From contig NZ_CP121196.1 in the NCBI RefSeq assembly GCF_039994875.1, positions 5,923,866 to 5,987,865 of the forward strand: a stretch of DNA of 64,000 nt, read 5' to 3'. Positions 26,151-35,107 of this stretch are shown here, in pieces (the first letter of the stretch is position 1; each line of letters starts with the position of its first letter). The translations under genes and the position numbers were made by a program. The DNA comes from Telmatobacter sp. DSM 110680. GTDB taxonomy: Bacteria > Acidobacteriota > Terriglobia > Terriglobales > Acidobacteriaceae. The notes beneath the pieces are model-generated. The model saw only the letters and a list, made by a program, of their open reading frames with translations, ran no database searches and was not told the DNA's origin.

Positions 26151-27587
26151 CTATGCACTCATCGCGAAGGCTCGGCCCGACTCGAGTAGTTTTGCTACTG
26201 CTTCTTTCGACGTCGATTCGGTATAGATGCGCATGAGCGGCTCGGTGCCGCTGGCGCGCAACAGTATCCATGTCTCTGCCGCATTCGGCTTGGTCTTCGC
26301 TTCGGGATTGTCGAGGTAGAACTTCACGCCGTCGAGCGTCTCCTGGCGCAGGATTGGCATGCCCGCGATCGATGTATCGCCAATGTGCAACGCTCTCGCC
26401 CTCGCAATAGCCGCGTTTTTGATGGCGTCGGGAATGTGCAGATCGATGCGCCCGTACTGATGCTCGCCATATTCGGCCTGCAGATCGGCGACAAGCTGGC
26501 CCAGCGTCTTCTTCTCTTCCGCCATCACATTCGCAAGCAGCAGCGCGTTCAATAATCCGTCACGCTCCGGCAGATGTCGCTGAAATCCAATGCCGCCCGA
26601 CTCCTCGCCACCCATCACAATCTCGCGCTCCAGCATGTAGTCGCACACAAACTTGAATCCGATACCGTGCTCGATCAGCTCGCGCCCATGCTTCTTCGCA
26701 ATCCGGTCCAGCATCTTCGTCGTATTGAATGCCCGCGTCACCGCGCCCGTCCAGCCCTTGCGCCGCAACACCCAGCTCAGCAGCACTGAAAAAATCTTGT
26801 GCGGATCGACGAAATTCCCATTCTCATCCGTAGCTCCAATACGGTCAGCATCGCCATCGGTACACAAGCCTGCGTGGCACTTGTGCGCCACCGCCGCCTC
26901 GCCCAGCGCGCGAATGTGCGGCTCGATTGGCTCAGGATTGATACCCGGGAACAGCGGATCGATATTGCCGCGAATCTGCACGTGATCAACCCCGATGCGG
27001 GTAAAAATATCCGACAGAATCGTCCGCCCCGCGCCATACATCGAGTCGATGGCAAACTTCATTCCCGACTTCGCAATCAGGTTAAGATCGGCAAAGCTCT
27101 CAATGGCCGTCAGATATGGCGGAAGAAAATCGACTTCTTCAATCACAGCCGGCTGCGCAGCTTGTGAAACCGGCTTGTCGAGATAAGTCTCGATAGCAGA
27201 AATGATGGACGGCTTGCCCGATCCACCGTACCACGCTTTGTACTTCACGCCGTTCCACTGCGCGGGGTTGTGCGACGACGTGATCATGATGCCGCCTGCT
27301 GCGCCGCGTCCGCGCACGCCGTAACTCAGTGCCGGGGTAGGTGTGATGTCGTTAGCCAGTGCCACGGGAATGCCCGTAGCCGCCACGACGTCTGCGCAGG
27401 CACGCGCAAATGCCTTGGAGCCGAAGCGCGAGTCGTAGCCGATGCAGAGGCCCTTTGCGGGATCCTCCTGCGCATGGACGTATGCGGCTATCGCTGCAGC
27501 GGCAGTGCGGACATTGGCAAATGTAAAGTCATCGGCGATGACGCCGCGCCAGCCGTCGGTGCCGAACTTGATTTGTGGGTGAGGCAT
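26151..27587 (-). CDS. Phosphohexomutase (phosphoglucomutase/phosphomannomutase family)
   Basis: 478 aa, complete alpha-D-phosphohexomutase: FGTDGWRGVI at the N-terminus, active-site serine Ser105 in ITSSHNP, metal-binding loop TDGDADRIG near residue 244, sugar loop GGEESGGIGF and phosphate-binding RASGTEPLMRIY at the C-terminus. It interconverts hexose 6- and 1-phosphates. The mannose-1-phosphate guanylyltransferase lies just upstream on the same strand, so a mannose/GDP-mannose role is attractive, although the signatures also fit glucose. Flanked on both sides by copies of a 68-bp repeat. Confidence 0.93.
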   Translation of the reverse strand: MPHPQIKFGTDGWRGVIADDFTFANVRTAAAAIAAYVHAQEDPAKGLCIGYDSRFGSKAFARACADVVAATGIPVALANDITPTPALSYGVRGRGAAGGIMITSSHNPAQWNGVKYKAWYGGSGKPSIISAIETYLDKPVSQAAQPAVIEEVDFLPPYLTAIESFADLNLIAKSGMKFAIDSMYGAGRTILSDIFTRIGVDHVQIRGNIDPLFPGINPEPIEPHIRALGEAAVAHKCHAGLCTDGDADRIGATDENGNFVDPHKIFSVLLSWVLRRKGWTGAVTRAFNTTKMLDRIAKKHGRELIEHGIGFKFVCDYMLEREIVMGGEESGGIGFQRHLPERDGLLNALLLANVMAEEKKTLGQLVADLQAEYGEHQYGRIDLHIPDAIKNAAIARARALHIGDTSIAGMPILRQETLDGVKFYLDNPEAKTKPNAAETWILLRASGTEPLMRIYTESTSKEAVAKLLESGRAFAMSA

Positions 27588-27674
27588 TCTGGTCCCTTAC
27601 TCTCCGTGAATTTCTAAGGATAACGGAGGTTGGAGGGTTCTGTCGGCGGGGCATCGCATATGGCGAGGAACAAG

Positions 27675-27742
27675 AAAGCAGATCCTTCGCCCCGCTTACC
27701 CCATTTCATGGGACCCCAAGCGTGCGGGGCTCAGGATGACAC
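27675..27742 (+). repeat. Dispersed 68-bp intergenic repeat, copy 2
   Basis: Same length and orientation as copy 1, 64 of 68 positions identical. It lies between the phosphohexomutase start and the guanylyltransferase stop. It again contains the CCCCGC / GCGGGG inverted arms. Confidence 0.85.
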
Positions 27743-27820
27743 GTTGGGTGTTTGGGCGATTGCAGGATGCTGCAGACGTGCCCGGATAAAGACGCAGACT
27801 GTAACCTTGCGAGTAGGGAA

Positions 27821-28948
27821 CTAAATCAGTTCGTCTCGCCCTGACAGTCCCAGTTCCTTGACCACCTTGCCTACGTCCTGCGAATGATCGCGGTGCGCGA
27901 TGAGCAGCGCATCCTCGGTATCGACAATGACAAGGTTTTCAACGCCGACGAGGGCAACAAATTTCTTGGGGCTGTAGATGTAGTTGTTGCCGGCTTCGAT
28001 GGTGAGGTGGCCATCGGACTCGGCAACATTGCCGTCCCCGTCGCCGCGCAGCCGCGTCTCCATCTGGTACTCGTAGAGCGAGGCCCACGAGCCAAGATCG
28101 TTCCACGCAAATTCCGCCGGTACGCAGTAAAGATGGGATGCGTGCTCGCCTTTGGCCGAACGCGGTTCGAGCACCGCATAATCCACCGAGATGTTCTCGC
28201 ACTTTGGATAGAGATCGCGAAATACATTTTCAAATTCAGGTGTTCCAAAGCTGGCGGCAATCTTTTCGAGCAGTGGTGCGGTCTCCGGCAGGTGTTCGCG
28301 CACAGCGTTAGCCAATGTCTTTGCCGACCACAGGAACATTCCCGAATTCCAGTAATAATTTCCTGACGCGACAAACTCCTGGGCACGGTTGAGATTCGGC
28401 TTCTCAGTGAATCGACGAACCCGGAGAGCAGATTCGGCGCCATCGTCCTCGCCTGTCTCAATGTAGCCATATCCCGTTTCAGGGCGAGTCGGCTCTATTC
28501 CCAGAACGATAATGTTGTCGCCTGCCGCAGCCAGCGCGATGCCCTTTTGCAGAGCCTTCAGGAACCGGGGCTCGTCGGCAATCACGTGGTCCGACGGGAA
28601 GACGCCCAGGACAGCCTCGGGATTTTCGCGTTCGATGAGGAAGGCGGCCAAACCGCAGGCCGGGGCGGTGTTGCGAGCTACCGGCTCCTCGATGATCTGG
28701 TGGCGCGGAACTCCGGTCAGCTGATCGGCGATCTCATGCGCCAGGAACTCATTGGTGATCACCCAAGTTTTTTCCAACGAGGCGAGGGGCTTCAGGCGTT
28801 CCACCGTCTGCTGAATCATGGAGCGCTCGCCATCGAGCGCTAGCACTTGTTTGGCCCGGGCGCGGCGGGAGCGGGGCCAGAAGCGAGTTCCGCTACCTCC
28901 GGCAAGTATGACTGGACGAAAATCTATGGAGTTCGGCATGGAAAACAC
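27821..28948 (-). CDS. manC: Mannose-1-phosphate guanylyltransferase
   Basis: 375 aa, single nucleotidyltransferase domain without the isomerase extension of bifunctional enzymes. The pyrophosphorylase signature is VILAGGSGTRFWPRSRR..KQVLAL, followed by FPSDHVI, ETGYGYIE, FTEKP and NSGMFLW. It makes GDP-mannose from mannose-1-P and GTP for glycan or exopolysaccharide synthesis. Start is GTG 28948 with GAGTAGGA upstream; ATG 28939 is an alternative. Paired with the phosphohexomutase downstream. Confidence 0.93.
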   Translation of the reverse strand: MFSMPNSIDFRPVILAGGSGTRFWPRSRRARAKQVLALDGERSMIQQTVERLKPLASLEKTWVITNEFLAHEIADQLTGVPRHQIIEEPVARNTAPACGLAAFLIERENPEAVLGVFPSDHVIADEPRFLKALQKGIALAAAGDNIIVLGIEPTRPETGYGYIETGEDDGAESALRVRRFTEKPNLNRAQEFVASGNYYWNSGMFLWSAKTLANAVREHLPETAPLLEKIAASFGTPEFENVFRDLYPKCENISVDYAVLEPRSAKGEHASHLYCVPAEFAWNDLGSWASLYEYQMETRLRGDGDGNVAESDGHLTIEAGNNYIYSPKKFVALVGVENLVIVDTEDALLIAHRDHSQDVGKVVKELGLSGRDELI

Positions 28949-29164
28949 ATCCTACTCGACAGAAGCTAGGTTTGCACAGTGATGGGCGATACTTTTAGGT
29001 CCAACAAGCCTATAGCTGGCAGACTCGCCTGCGTAAAAAGAGGTTAGCATCCCTTTCTGGCGGTTTTTCACCATGCGGGCGGTCGACAAGCCGAGCACCA
29101 CTTTCGTTCAGGCAAGTTCAATATCCCGGGAATGGGAGAGGGCAATATCGGGTAAGCTAGCTGC

Positions 29165-30109
29165 ATGTTCGGCATCGGCCAAGGGTCTTTCCGCCTCTTC
29201 CGCATCAACGGAATCGACGTCTTTCTTAATTGGACGTGGTTCCTAGTCGCGCTGTACGAAATCGAGGCCCGCAAGGGCCGGTACAGTTCCGTAGTGTGGA
29301 ACGTGGTCGAGTACCTCGCCCTCTTTGCGATCGTTCTCACGCATGAATTCGGACACGCGCTGGCATGCCGTTCGGTCGGCGGGACGGCGGACAAGATTAT
29401 GCTGTGGCCTCTTGGCGGTGTGGCGTATGTCAATCCGCCGCAACGGCCGGGCGCTACGTTGTGGAGCATCGCTGCGGGGCCGCTGGTGAATGTGGTGCTG
29501 GCGCTTCCACTGACGGTGGCATTTGCGACTGCCCAGTCGGCGGGCTGGCGCACTTCAATGCCTGACGCTTATCAGCTGATTTATGCCGTCCTTGTCACTG
29601 ACATCGTATTGTTGCTGTTCAATATTCTGCCCATCTATCCCCTTGATGGCGGGCAGATATTGCGCTCGCTGCTCTGGTATCCGCTGGGCCGCGCTCGCAG
29701 TTTGCTGGTTGCTGCCTCTTTCGGGTTCGTCGGGGTTGCCGGCTTGCTGGCTCTTGCTCTCTGGACGCAGTCCGTGTGGACAGGCCTTATTGCTGCCTAC
29801 GCCGGGATGAACTGCTGGAATGGCTTCAAGACGGCGCGGGCGTTGCGCAAGCTTGAGAAGATTCCTCGCCGCCAGGGATTTGCCTGCCCCAGTTGCCGGA
29901 CGGCGCCGCCTATCGGAGCAATCTGGCGCTGCAACAAATGCGCTACCAGCTTCGACACGTTCGAGACGGGCGGCGTCTGCCCGCAATGTTCGGCACGGTT
30001 TGACAGGACCGCTTGCCTCGATTGCCGGCAATCCTATCCAGTGAGCGAATGGCAGGTCGGCTATGTGCCCGGTGTGGGCGTGATGTCGGGTGAAGTGGCC
30101 GCGAAATAA
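29165..30109 (+). CDS. Site-2 protease (M50) family membrane protein with C-terminal zinc ribbons
   Basis: 314 aa. The metalloprotease motif HEFGH lies in membrane helix 2 (near residue 60) and the second motif NILPIYPLDGG near residue 158 supplies the third metal ligand, both intact. There are about six membrane segments. The last ~80 residues add Cys pairs CPSC, CNKC, CPQC, CLDC, consistent with two zinc ribbons, an uncommon extension. Likely cuts membrane-bound substrates such as anti-sigma factors; the ribbons may recruit substrate. No partner gene lies nearby. Confidence 0.9.
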   Translation: MFGIGQGSFRLFRINGIDVFLNWTWFLVALYEIEARKGRYSSVVWNVVEYLALFAIVLTHEFGHALACRSVGGTADKIMLWPLGGVAYVNPPQRPGATLWSIAAGPLVNVVLALPLTVAFATAQSAGWRTSMPDAYQLIYAVLVTDIVLLLFNILPIYPLDGGQILRSLLWYPLGRARSLLVAASFGFVGVAGLLALALWTQSVWTGLIAAYAGMNCWNGFKTARALRKLEKIPRRQGFACPSCRTAPPIGAIWRCNKCATSFDTFETGGVCPQCSARFDRTACLDCRQSYPVSEWQVGYVPGVGVMSGEVAAK

Positions 30110-30132
30110 GCTCGCACTTCAGCTTAAAAACA

Positions 30133-30165
30133 CGACAGGCCCAGTTTCCCGGGCCTGTTCCTTTT
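30133..30165. terminator. Bidirectional intrinsic terminator
   Basis: ACAGGCCC (30135-30142) pairs perfectly with GGGCCTGT (30151-30158). T-rich runs on both sides serve the protease gene (plus) and the aminotransferase (minus). Confidence 0.85.
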
Positions 30166-30183
30166 GCGATTGTTCTGTGGGGC

Positions 30184-31380
30184 TTAGGTCAGCTTGCCCA
30201 GGTATTCGCCCATACGCCGCGTGCCTTCGTCGATGTTCTGCTTAGTCACCGGGTAGGAAAGGCGAATGTGTTCGCTGGTGCCGAATGCCTCGCCGGGCAC
30301 CGTCACGACGTGCGCCTCGTGCAGGAGCCGCGTCGCCAGTTCGGTGGCAGATTTAATGCCGCCTTTGCCGATGAAAGCGCCGATATTGGGGTACACGTAG
30401 AACGCGCCTTCGGGCTTGGTGCACGTGACGCCGGGAATCTCGGCCAGTTTGGCAAGCATGTAATCCCGCAGTTCAACGAACTCCGCGCGAAACTGAGACA
30501 CGCACTCTTGCGAACCAGCCAGGGCTGCGATAGCGGCCTTCTGAACGATGCTGGTGGCGTTTGATGTCTGTTGCGATTGCAGCTTAGAAAGATTCGCGAT
30601 GATGGGTTTGGGGGCGAGAGCAAAGCCTGCGCGCCAGCCTGTCATTGCGTAGGTTTTGGAAAGCGATCCGAGGATCACCATGTGCTCCTTGGCCCACGTG
30701 AAGGAACCGGCGGAGACGGGTGTACCTACGTAGGTGAGGTATGCGTAGCACTCGTCCAGCAAGAGGTAGATGCCGCGCTCGTGGGCGAGGCGGACGATGC
30801 GCTCGAGGTCCTCGGCGCTGACGATTGATCCGGCAGGGTTCGAAGGCGAATTGAGGATGATCGCCTTGGTGCGCGGCGTGATAGCTTTCTCGATGGCGTC
30901 AGCGGTGATACGGAAATTCTCAGCTTCACTGGTTTCAAGAAAAACTACCTTGCCGCCTGCGTATTGAATGATGTCTTTGAAGCTCACCCAGTAAGGGACG
31001 GGCAGAATGACCTCGTCTCCATGATCGACCAGGATCTGGACGGCGTTGAAGAGGGCGTGCTTTTCGCCGGTGGTGAAGATGGCTTCGTCGATGCTGTAGT
31101 CAGAGCCGAAATCGCAGGCATGGCGGTCAACAATCGCTTTGCGCACGTCGGGAATGCCGGGCACTACGGTGTAGCGCGTGAAATTGGCCTCAATGGCGGC
31201 AATCGCTGCGTCTTTGATGTGGCGCGGCGTGGCGAAATGGGGCTCACCGGCGCCAAAATCCACCAGGTTCGCGCCCTGGGCACGCAGTTTGGCGGCCTCG
31301 GCGGCGACTGCCATGGTTGCAGAAACCTCAATACGGCCAATTCGGTCAGCAAAAACTTTCGCAGGAGCGGCAACTGTCAT
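30184..31380 (-). CDS. Class I/II pyridoxal-phosphate aminotransferase (aspartate aminotransferase-like)
   Basis: 398 aa from ATG 31380; the frame extends to a TTG at 31419. The fold-type I signatures are complete: DFGAGEPHFATP, FTTGEKHALFNAVQ, LNSPSNPAGS, LDECYAYLTY and the PLP lysine in LGSLSKTYAMTGWRAGF. This is the Ib subgroup typical of AspC-like enzymes, which transfer amino groups between aspartate/glutamate or aromatic acids and 2-oxoacids. It is monocistronic and converges with the protease gene. Confidence 0.92.
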   Translation of the reverse strand: MTVAAPAKVFADRIGRIEVSATMAVAAEAAKLRAQGANLVDFGAGEPHFATPRHIKDAAIAAIEANFTRYTVVPGIPDVRKAIVDRHACDFGSDYSIDEAIFTTGEKHALFNAVQILVDHGDEVILPVPYWVSFKDIIQYAGGKVVFLETSEAENFRITADAIEKAITPRTKAIILNSPSNPAGSIVSAEDLERIVRLAHERGIYLLLDECYAYLTYVGTPVSAGSFTWAKEHMVILGSLSKTYAMTGWRAGFALAPKPIIANLSKLQSQQTSNATSIVQKAAIAALAGSQECVSQFRAEFVELRDYMLAKLAEIPGVTCTKPEGAFYVYPNIGAFIGKGGIKSATELATRLLHEAHVVTVPGEAFGTSEHIRLSYPVTKQNIDEGTRRMGEYLGKLT

Positions 31381-31670
31381 GATGGTTCTATTTTCACAGA
31401 TTTTGGCTTTTGCATCCAATGGCCGCTAAATACTGGCATTTTTGCGGTGTCTTGACTTGTTTGGACACCGGCGGGACAGTTTGTGACTGCAGAGTGTCTT
31501 GGTTCGCAGGTGCGCGCCAAGTTTGGACGGTACCATGGTGACCATTTGCTGAGGAAAAGAAGGTGCCAATTGAGCAGGCACGCGTGCAAGCTCTTACGAA
31601 AGCCTTAGAAGGTCCTTGGTTTCCCCTTAGAGTTTTGGACCTAGGATCCGAATGTAGATGGAGGAGTCTC

Positions 31671-31814
31671 ATGCTGAGCAATCCAAGCGTGCAGGCGGGA
31701 ATCGTTGCAATGAATTTCATACTCCTTGGCGTTGTGTTGTGGAACCTCGCGCGAGTAGCACGGAGAGCGAAGGGCCATCGGCCACCGCCCGACTCTGAGT
31801 TTTGGGATTCGTAG
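31671..31814 (+). CDS. Small single-span membrane protein
   Basis: 47 aa from ATG 31671, chosen because GGAGGAG lies 4 nt upstream; the frame is open back to 31563. One hydrophobic helix (QAGIVAMNFILLGVVLWNLA) is followed by a basic stop-transfer stretch (RVARRAKGHR). A strong terminator follows directly, which supports a real transcription unit. No family recognised. Confidence 0.6.
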   Translation: MLSNPSVQAGIVAMNFILLGVVLWNLARVARRAKGHRPPPDSEFWDS

Positions 31815-31829
31815 CCATTGAAGAAGGGA

Positions 31830-31860
31830 AGGGCCGCGCGCAGCGCGGCCCTTTGCTTTT
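31830..31860 (+). terminator. Intrinsic terminator after the small membrane protein
   Basis: AGGGCCGCGC pairs perfectly with GCGCGGCCCT around a 3-nt loop, followed by TTGCTTTT. Confidence 0.85.
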
Positions 31861-32359
31861 GCTATTGCGACTTGAGACCCGGCGAGCAGTCCGACCTTGA
31901 ATCGCTCACTCTTCACTCTTCGGGTGGAAGCCTCGCCGAGGGTTGAGCGTCTTTTCAAATTCGCGCTGATGTGTGCGCTTTTGATCAGCATGCGAGGCGT
32001 GGATTGTCTAGGGTGAAGGTACACCAGAACTCAGACAATCTAGAACGAGGCTTGAAACCCCCATGACCGATCCCATCCATGATTTTCGCAATCAGGCTCA
32101 GGTCGATACGCGTGCGAACCTCTTCTACTTCCTCCGAAGCCTGCCAGGAGTTGCGAACAAAGGGTGTCCGCTACGCACTGAATGGACGACTCTGGAATAC
32201 CAGAATCAGAGCTTCCCGGTAAAAAGCTGATTTTCCATTCGCCAAGGCTTCCCGCCACGGCATCAAAAGCAGACCGACGCAGCTAGATCTGCGCACTAGT
32301 CAATTGGTCGCACTTCCGCTCGCCTCGAACTTTCCTCAACTTCAAACCGGAAAGTTGAA
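31861..32359. other. 500-bp intergenic region
   Basis: No known gene and no long repeat was seen. The only candidate is a short plus-strand frame at 32063-32230, listed separately. Confidence 0.4.
32063..32230 (+). CDS. Possible 55-aa protein (speculative)
   Basis: ATG 32063 to TGA 32230. The peptide begins MTDPIHDFRNQAQVDTRANL and has protein-like composition with one Cys and several aromatics. It is preceded by a purine-rich GAGG ~13 nt upstream, which is weak. It could be a chance frame or a remnant; there is no recognised family. Confidence 0.25.
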   Translation: MTDPIHDFRNQAQVDTRANLFYFLRSLPGVANKGCPLRTEWTTLEYQNQSFPVKS

Positions 32360-32779
32360 TTATCCTTTGGGGCCGAGCGCGCCGATCTGCATCATCAGTC
32401 CGAAGATGTCCATGATGATGCGCGTGTCTTTGATTCTTCCTTGCTCCAGCCTGTCGATGACCATGCCCCAGACTTTTACCGGCCGTCCGGTTGCGGGAAC
32501 GCCGAGAAAGTCGCTTTGGTGCGTTCCAGTCCACTCGAAGCGGGTGAGCACCTTGTCACCTTCGGCAATCTGTTCTTCAACGCCGAAATACAAATCCGGA
32601 AACGCGGTTCGCATCCCGCGCAGAACATCTTTCAATCCTTCGAGCCCCGGACCTTGTCCCGGAAATGGAACCTGCTCCACCACGTCTTCCCAGACATAAC
32701 GCGCGGCGGAGTCAAACCGACCCTGGTTAATGACCTCTTCAATAAAGTCTCTGACGATGCTGCGATTGTCTTGGGTCAA
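32360..32779 (-). CDS. SnoaL-like ester cyclase-family protein
   Basis: 139 aa, single SnoaL-like alpha+beta barrel: IVRDFIEEVINQGRFDSAARY at the start, DVLRGMRTAFPDLYFGVEEQ, then FEWTGTHQSDFLGVPATGRP and a final beta-strand pair. Start is TTG 32779 with GGAG upstream. The family includes polyketide cyclases and many uncharacterised small proteins; no polyketide genes are nearby, so no substrate is proposed. Confidence 0.85.
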   Translation of the reverse strand: MTQDNRSIVRDFIEEVINQGRFDSAARYVWEDVVEQVPFPGQGPGLEGLKDVLRGMRTAFPDLYFGVEEQIAEGDKVLTRFEWTGTHQSDFLGVPATGRPVKVWGMVIDRLEQGRIKDTRIIMDIFGLMMQIGALGPKG

Positions 32780-32844
32780 CTAACACTCTCCAGGAGTTTC
32801 GAGATGGAATTATCACACTTGTTGAGGAACAGCTGGTCGGCAGC

Positions 32845-33525
32845 CTATTCCGACGCCCTCTTCGTGAGTTCGACCAGGCGCTTCATCAATCCGAAGGCGG
32901 CGGACAAGATTGGACCGCCCATCGGGTCCTGGTTGAGCGCTTCTACCGGTCCGTTTCCAAGGTGGATTCCACTGGGCGTCAGCAGATTAATCCGGGCGTC
33001 GCCATTCTTTGGCTCTGGCGGTTTCGGTTTTGTCCACGGCCCGATCGCCTGCGCAACCACGGTTCCGGCCTGCAGCAATTCGTCGATCAGCGCATCCAAC
33101 GAATCGTCGCGCCGCTCCCACAGCACCCCGGCCCCGCTGTAATTGAAGTAACGTGCGCGATGGTCCCGGTATGCAGCCACGAGGTCAAGCCCCTTTGGCA
33201 TCCCGATTTCCACTACGACGCCGAGAACTTCCTTCTCGCGCCCCTGCGGCGGTTTGTCGCCCAGTTCTCGCAGCGTGTGCCACGCCTGCAGAAGAATGCG
33301 CGTGTCGAGATCCGGCATCTCAACGATTTTGCGCGCCGCTGTCTTCGCGCCTTCAATGTCGCCGGTTTCCTTCAGATCCCGTGCACGCTGGAATGATAAC
33401 CATGGCTCAGCTAGCGGGACCTTCGGATGTGCCCGCACAAGCTCCGCCAATGGCACATCTCCGAAAAGCGTATTGCGGATTTCGCGGTGTATCGATGTGG
33501 GATTGAGTGCGACAAAGTCCGACAA
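32845..33525 (-). CDS. Hypothetical helical protein downstream of coaD
   Basis: 226 aa if started at TTG 33525, which has AGGAGG 6 nt upstream; the longer frame to 33636 would overlap coaD. The middle is helical and repeat-like (PWLSFQRARDLKETGDIEG..) and the C-terminal third contains a Tyr/Asn-rich segment (YFNYSGAGVLWERRDDSLD) followed by a Pro-rich linker. No signal peptide, no family recognised. It lies 37 bp from coaD and is probably cotranscribed. Confidence 0.7.
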   Translation of the reverse strand: MSDFVALNPTSIHREIRNTLFGDVPLAELVRAHPKVPLAEPWLSFQRARDLKETGDIEGAKTAARKIVEMPDLDTRILLQAWHTLRELGDKPPQGREKEVLGVVVEIGMPKGLDLVAAYRDHRARYFNYSGAGVLWERRDDSLDALIDELLQAGTVVAQAIGPWTKPKPPEPKNGDARINLLTPSGIHLGNGPVEALNQDPMGGPILSAAFGLMKRLVELTKRASE

Positions 33526-33562
33526 ACTGAACCTCCTGCGCCTCGGCGCAGCGTTCAAAGAT

Positions 33563-34048
33563 TCAGCCTGCGCTGATGCGGCTGCGCAGGCGCTTAAGAA
33601 CATTGGGGGGAACCAGCCCGGCGACCTCGCCGCCAAAGCTGAAAACTTCCTTGAGCATGCGCGAACTTACAAACGAATAACGTCCTGCCGGTTGCAGAAA
33701 AACTGTTTCGATTTCGGGCGCCAGACGCCGGTTCATCAGGGCCATTTGAAATTCGTGTTCGTAATCGGAGATGGCGCGGATGCCACGCAATACCGCCGTA
33801 GCTCCAAGCTGGCGCGCAAAGTCCACCATCAGACCGTCGAAGATTGCCACGCTCACATTGCCGAGGGCGGCGGTTGATTCCCGCAACATCTCGGCGCGCT
33901 CTTCAACCGTAAAAAGTGGATTCTTGACGGGGTTTTTCAAAATGGCAACGGTGAGGTGCTCGAAGAGTTTTGCCCCGCGCTGGATCAGGTCGATGTGCCC
34001 GTTGGTGGGAGGGTCGAACGTCCCGGGATAAAGGGCTTTCACGCTCAT
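33563..34048 (-). CDS. coaD: Phosphopantetheine adenylyltransferase
   Basis: 161 aa, the standard length. Nucleotidyltransferase motif YPGTFDPPTNGHIDLI at the N-terminus, LRGIRAISDYEHEFQMALMN in the middle and the ISSR-type signature as YSFVSSRMLKEV. It catalyses the adenylylation of 4'-phosphopantetheine to dephospho-CoA, the penultimate step of coenzyme A synthesis. Confidence 0.96.
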   Translation of the reverse strand: MSVKALYPGTFDPPTNGHIDLIQRGAKLFEHLTVAILKNPVKNPLFTVEERAEMLRESTAALGNVSVAIFDGLMVDFARQLGATAVLRGIRAISDYEHEFQMALMNRRLAPEIETVFLQPAGRYSFVSSRMLKEVFSFGGEVAGLVPPNVLKRLRSRISAG

Positions 34049-34145
34049 CGAGTCTGCTCCGGTTTGATTTTACCGGGATTTCCCCCGTATCAACCGCCGC
34101 AGGATTGGGACTCAGACACGCTTAGAACCAACAGCGACAATGAAC

Positions 34146-34189
34146 CGTCCCAGAATCATCCAGATAGGGAGGGAGATCGTTCTGGGACG
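34146..34189. terminator. Hairpin between coaD and the PadR-operon secreted protein
   Basis: CGTCCCAGAA (34146-34155) pairs perfectly with TTCTGGGACG (34180-34189) around a 24-nt loop. It lies after the minus-strand gene ending at 34220 but has no T-tract, so its role as terminator is uncertain. Confidence 0.45.
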
Positions 34190-34219
34190 AGTGATTGCCG
34201 AAGGATGGCATCTGCTCTG

Positions 34220-35107
34220 CTATTTCACGAGCTCTATTTCGATTTTTCGCACGATTAAATGCGGCTTCGCCGCTTCGCATTGCGTGAGCGCCTCATCCTT
34301 GCAGGTTCGCTCTACGGTTTTTACGGGGTTGTTCATGTTGGCCGACAGAACCTCCCCATCCGCCAGGCGCACCGTGATCAGCGCATCGAATGTCTCTTCT
34401 CCCATTGCCGCTACGTAGCTGCCATCTGCCTGCTTCGTCACCGCAACCCAATTGTTTGGCAGGGCGCCCACCGGAGTCTGCATCCACTCCGCCGGTAGCT
34501 TCACGGCTACCTTCTCCGGCGGCACATGCTTCACCTCCAGCAACGCGGTTCCCGCCGCAGTGTCCACCGACTTCAGCGTCATGTCAAAGTCAATGGCCGA
34601 TTGCCCGAGGATCACGCGAGTCCCATCGGCCCATGATGACGCCGGCATGGGGTTGTGAAAGTAAAAATGATCTCCCGCCTTCTTTAGCTGTCCCAGTTTG
34701 TTCGCCAGCCACAAGTCGACGTAGAACGTCATAAAGTCGGTTACTGGTCCAATCAGCGTCGGATCCACCTTCGTCAAATCAGGAGCGGACGGTATGGTAT
34801 CTGGATCGAGCGAAATTCGCTGGCGGAATTCCGGCGTATCCGCCCGTAGTGGCAAAGCGTGGCCGCCCGATTGCATCTTCGACCATTGATACTCTTCGAA
34901 AAACTTGCCGCTCGCATCTTGCTTTACCGTTCCGTCCGCGCGGATGGTGTACTCCCACGACTCATTCAATCCGTGCATCTGGTATGCCAGGGTTTCTCCC
35001 GCGCGATACTGCCGGTGCAACGGACTGGGATTCGTAGAAGGGCTTTGGCCAGCCGCCGCAGTCAAACAACTCATTGTCAAAACACAAACCGTCAAGAGGT
35101 CTTTCAC
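34220..35107 (-). CDS. Secreted protein coupled to a PadR regulator
   Basis: 295 aa. Start is GTG 35107, overlapping the PadR stop codon (GTGA) and preceded by GGAGGA; the frame extends upstream to 35260 but those codons lie in padR. Signal peptide of ~20 residues (LLTVCVLTMSCLTAAAGQ). The mature part is beta-rich (YRAGETLAYQMHGLNESWEYTI..) with a Cys pair near the C-terminus (..RTCKDEALTQCEAAKPH). No recognised family. Translational coupling indicates the PadR protein controls this gene. Confidence 0.8.
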   Translation of the reverse strand: MKDLLTVCVLTMSCLTAAAGQSPSTNPSPLHRQYRAGETLAYQMHGLNESWEYTIRADGTVKQDASGKFFEEYQWSKMQSGGHALPLRADTPEFRQRISLDPDTIPSAPDLTKVDPTLIGPVTDFMTFYVDLWLANKLGQLKKAGDHFYFHNPMPASSWADGTRVILGQSAIDFDMTLKSVDTAAGTALLEVKHVPPEKVAVKLPAEWMQTPVGALPNNWVAVTKQADGSYVAAMGEETFDALITVRLADGEVLSANMNNPVKTVERTCKDEALTQCEAAKPHLIVRKIEIELVK

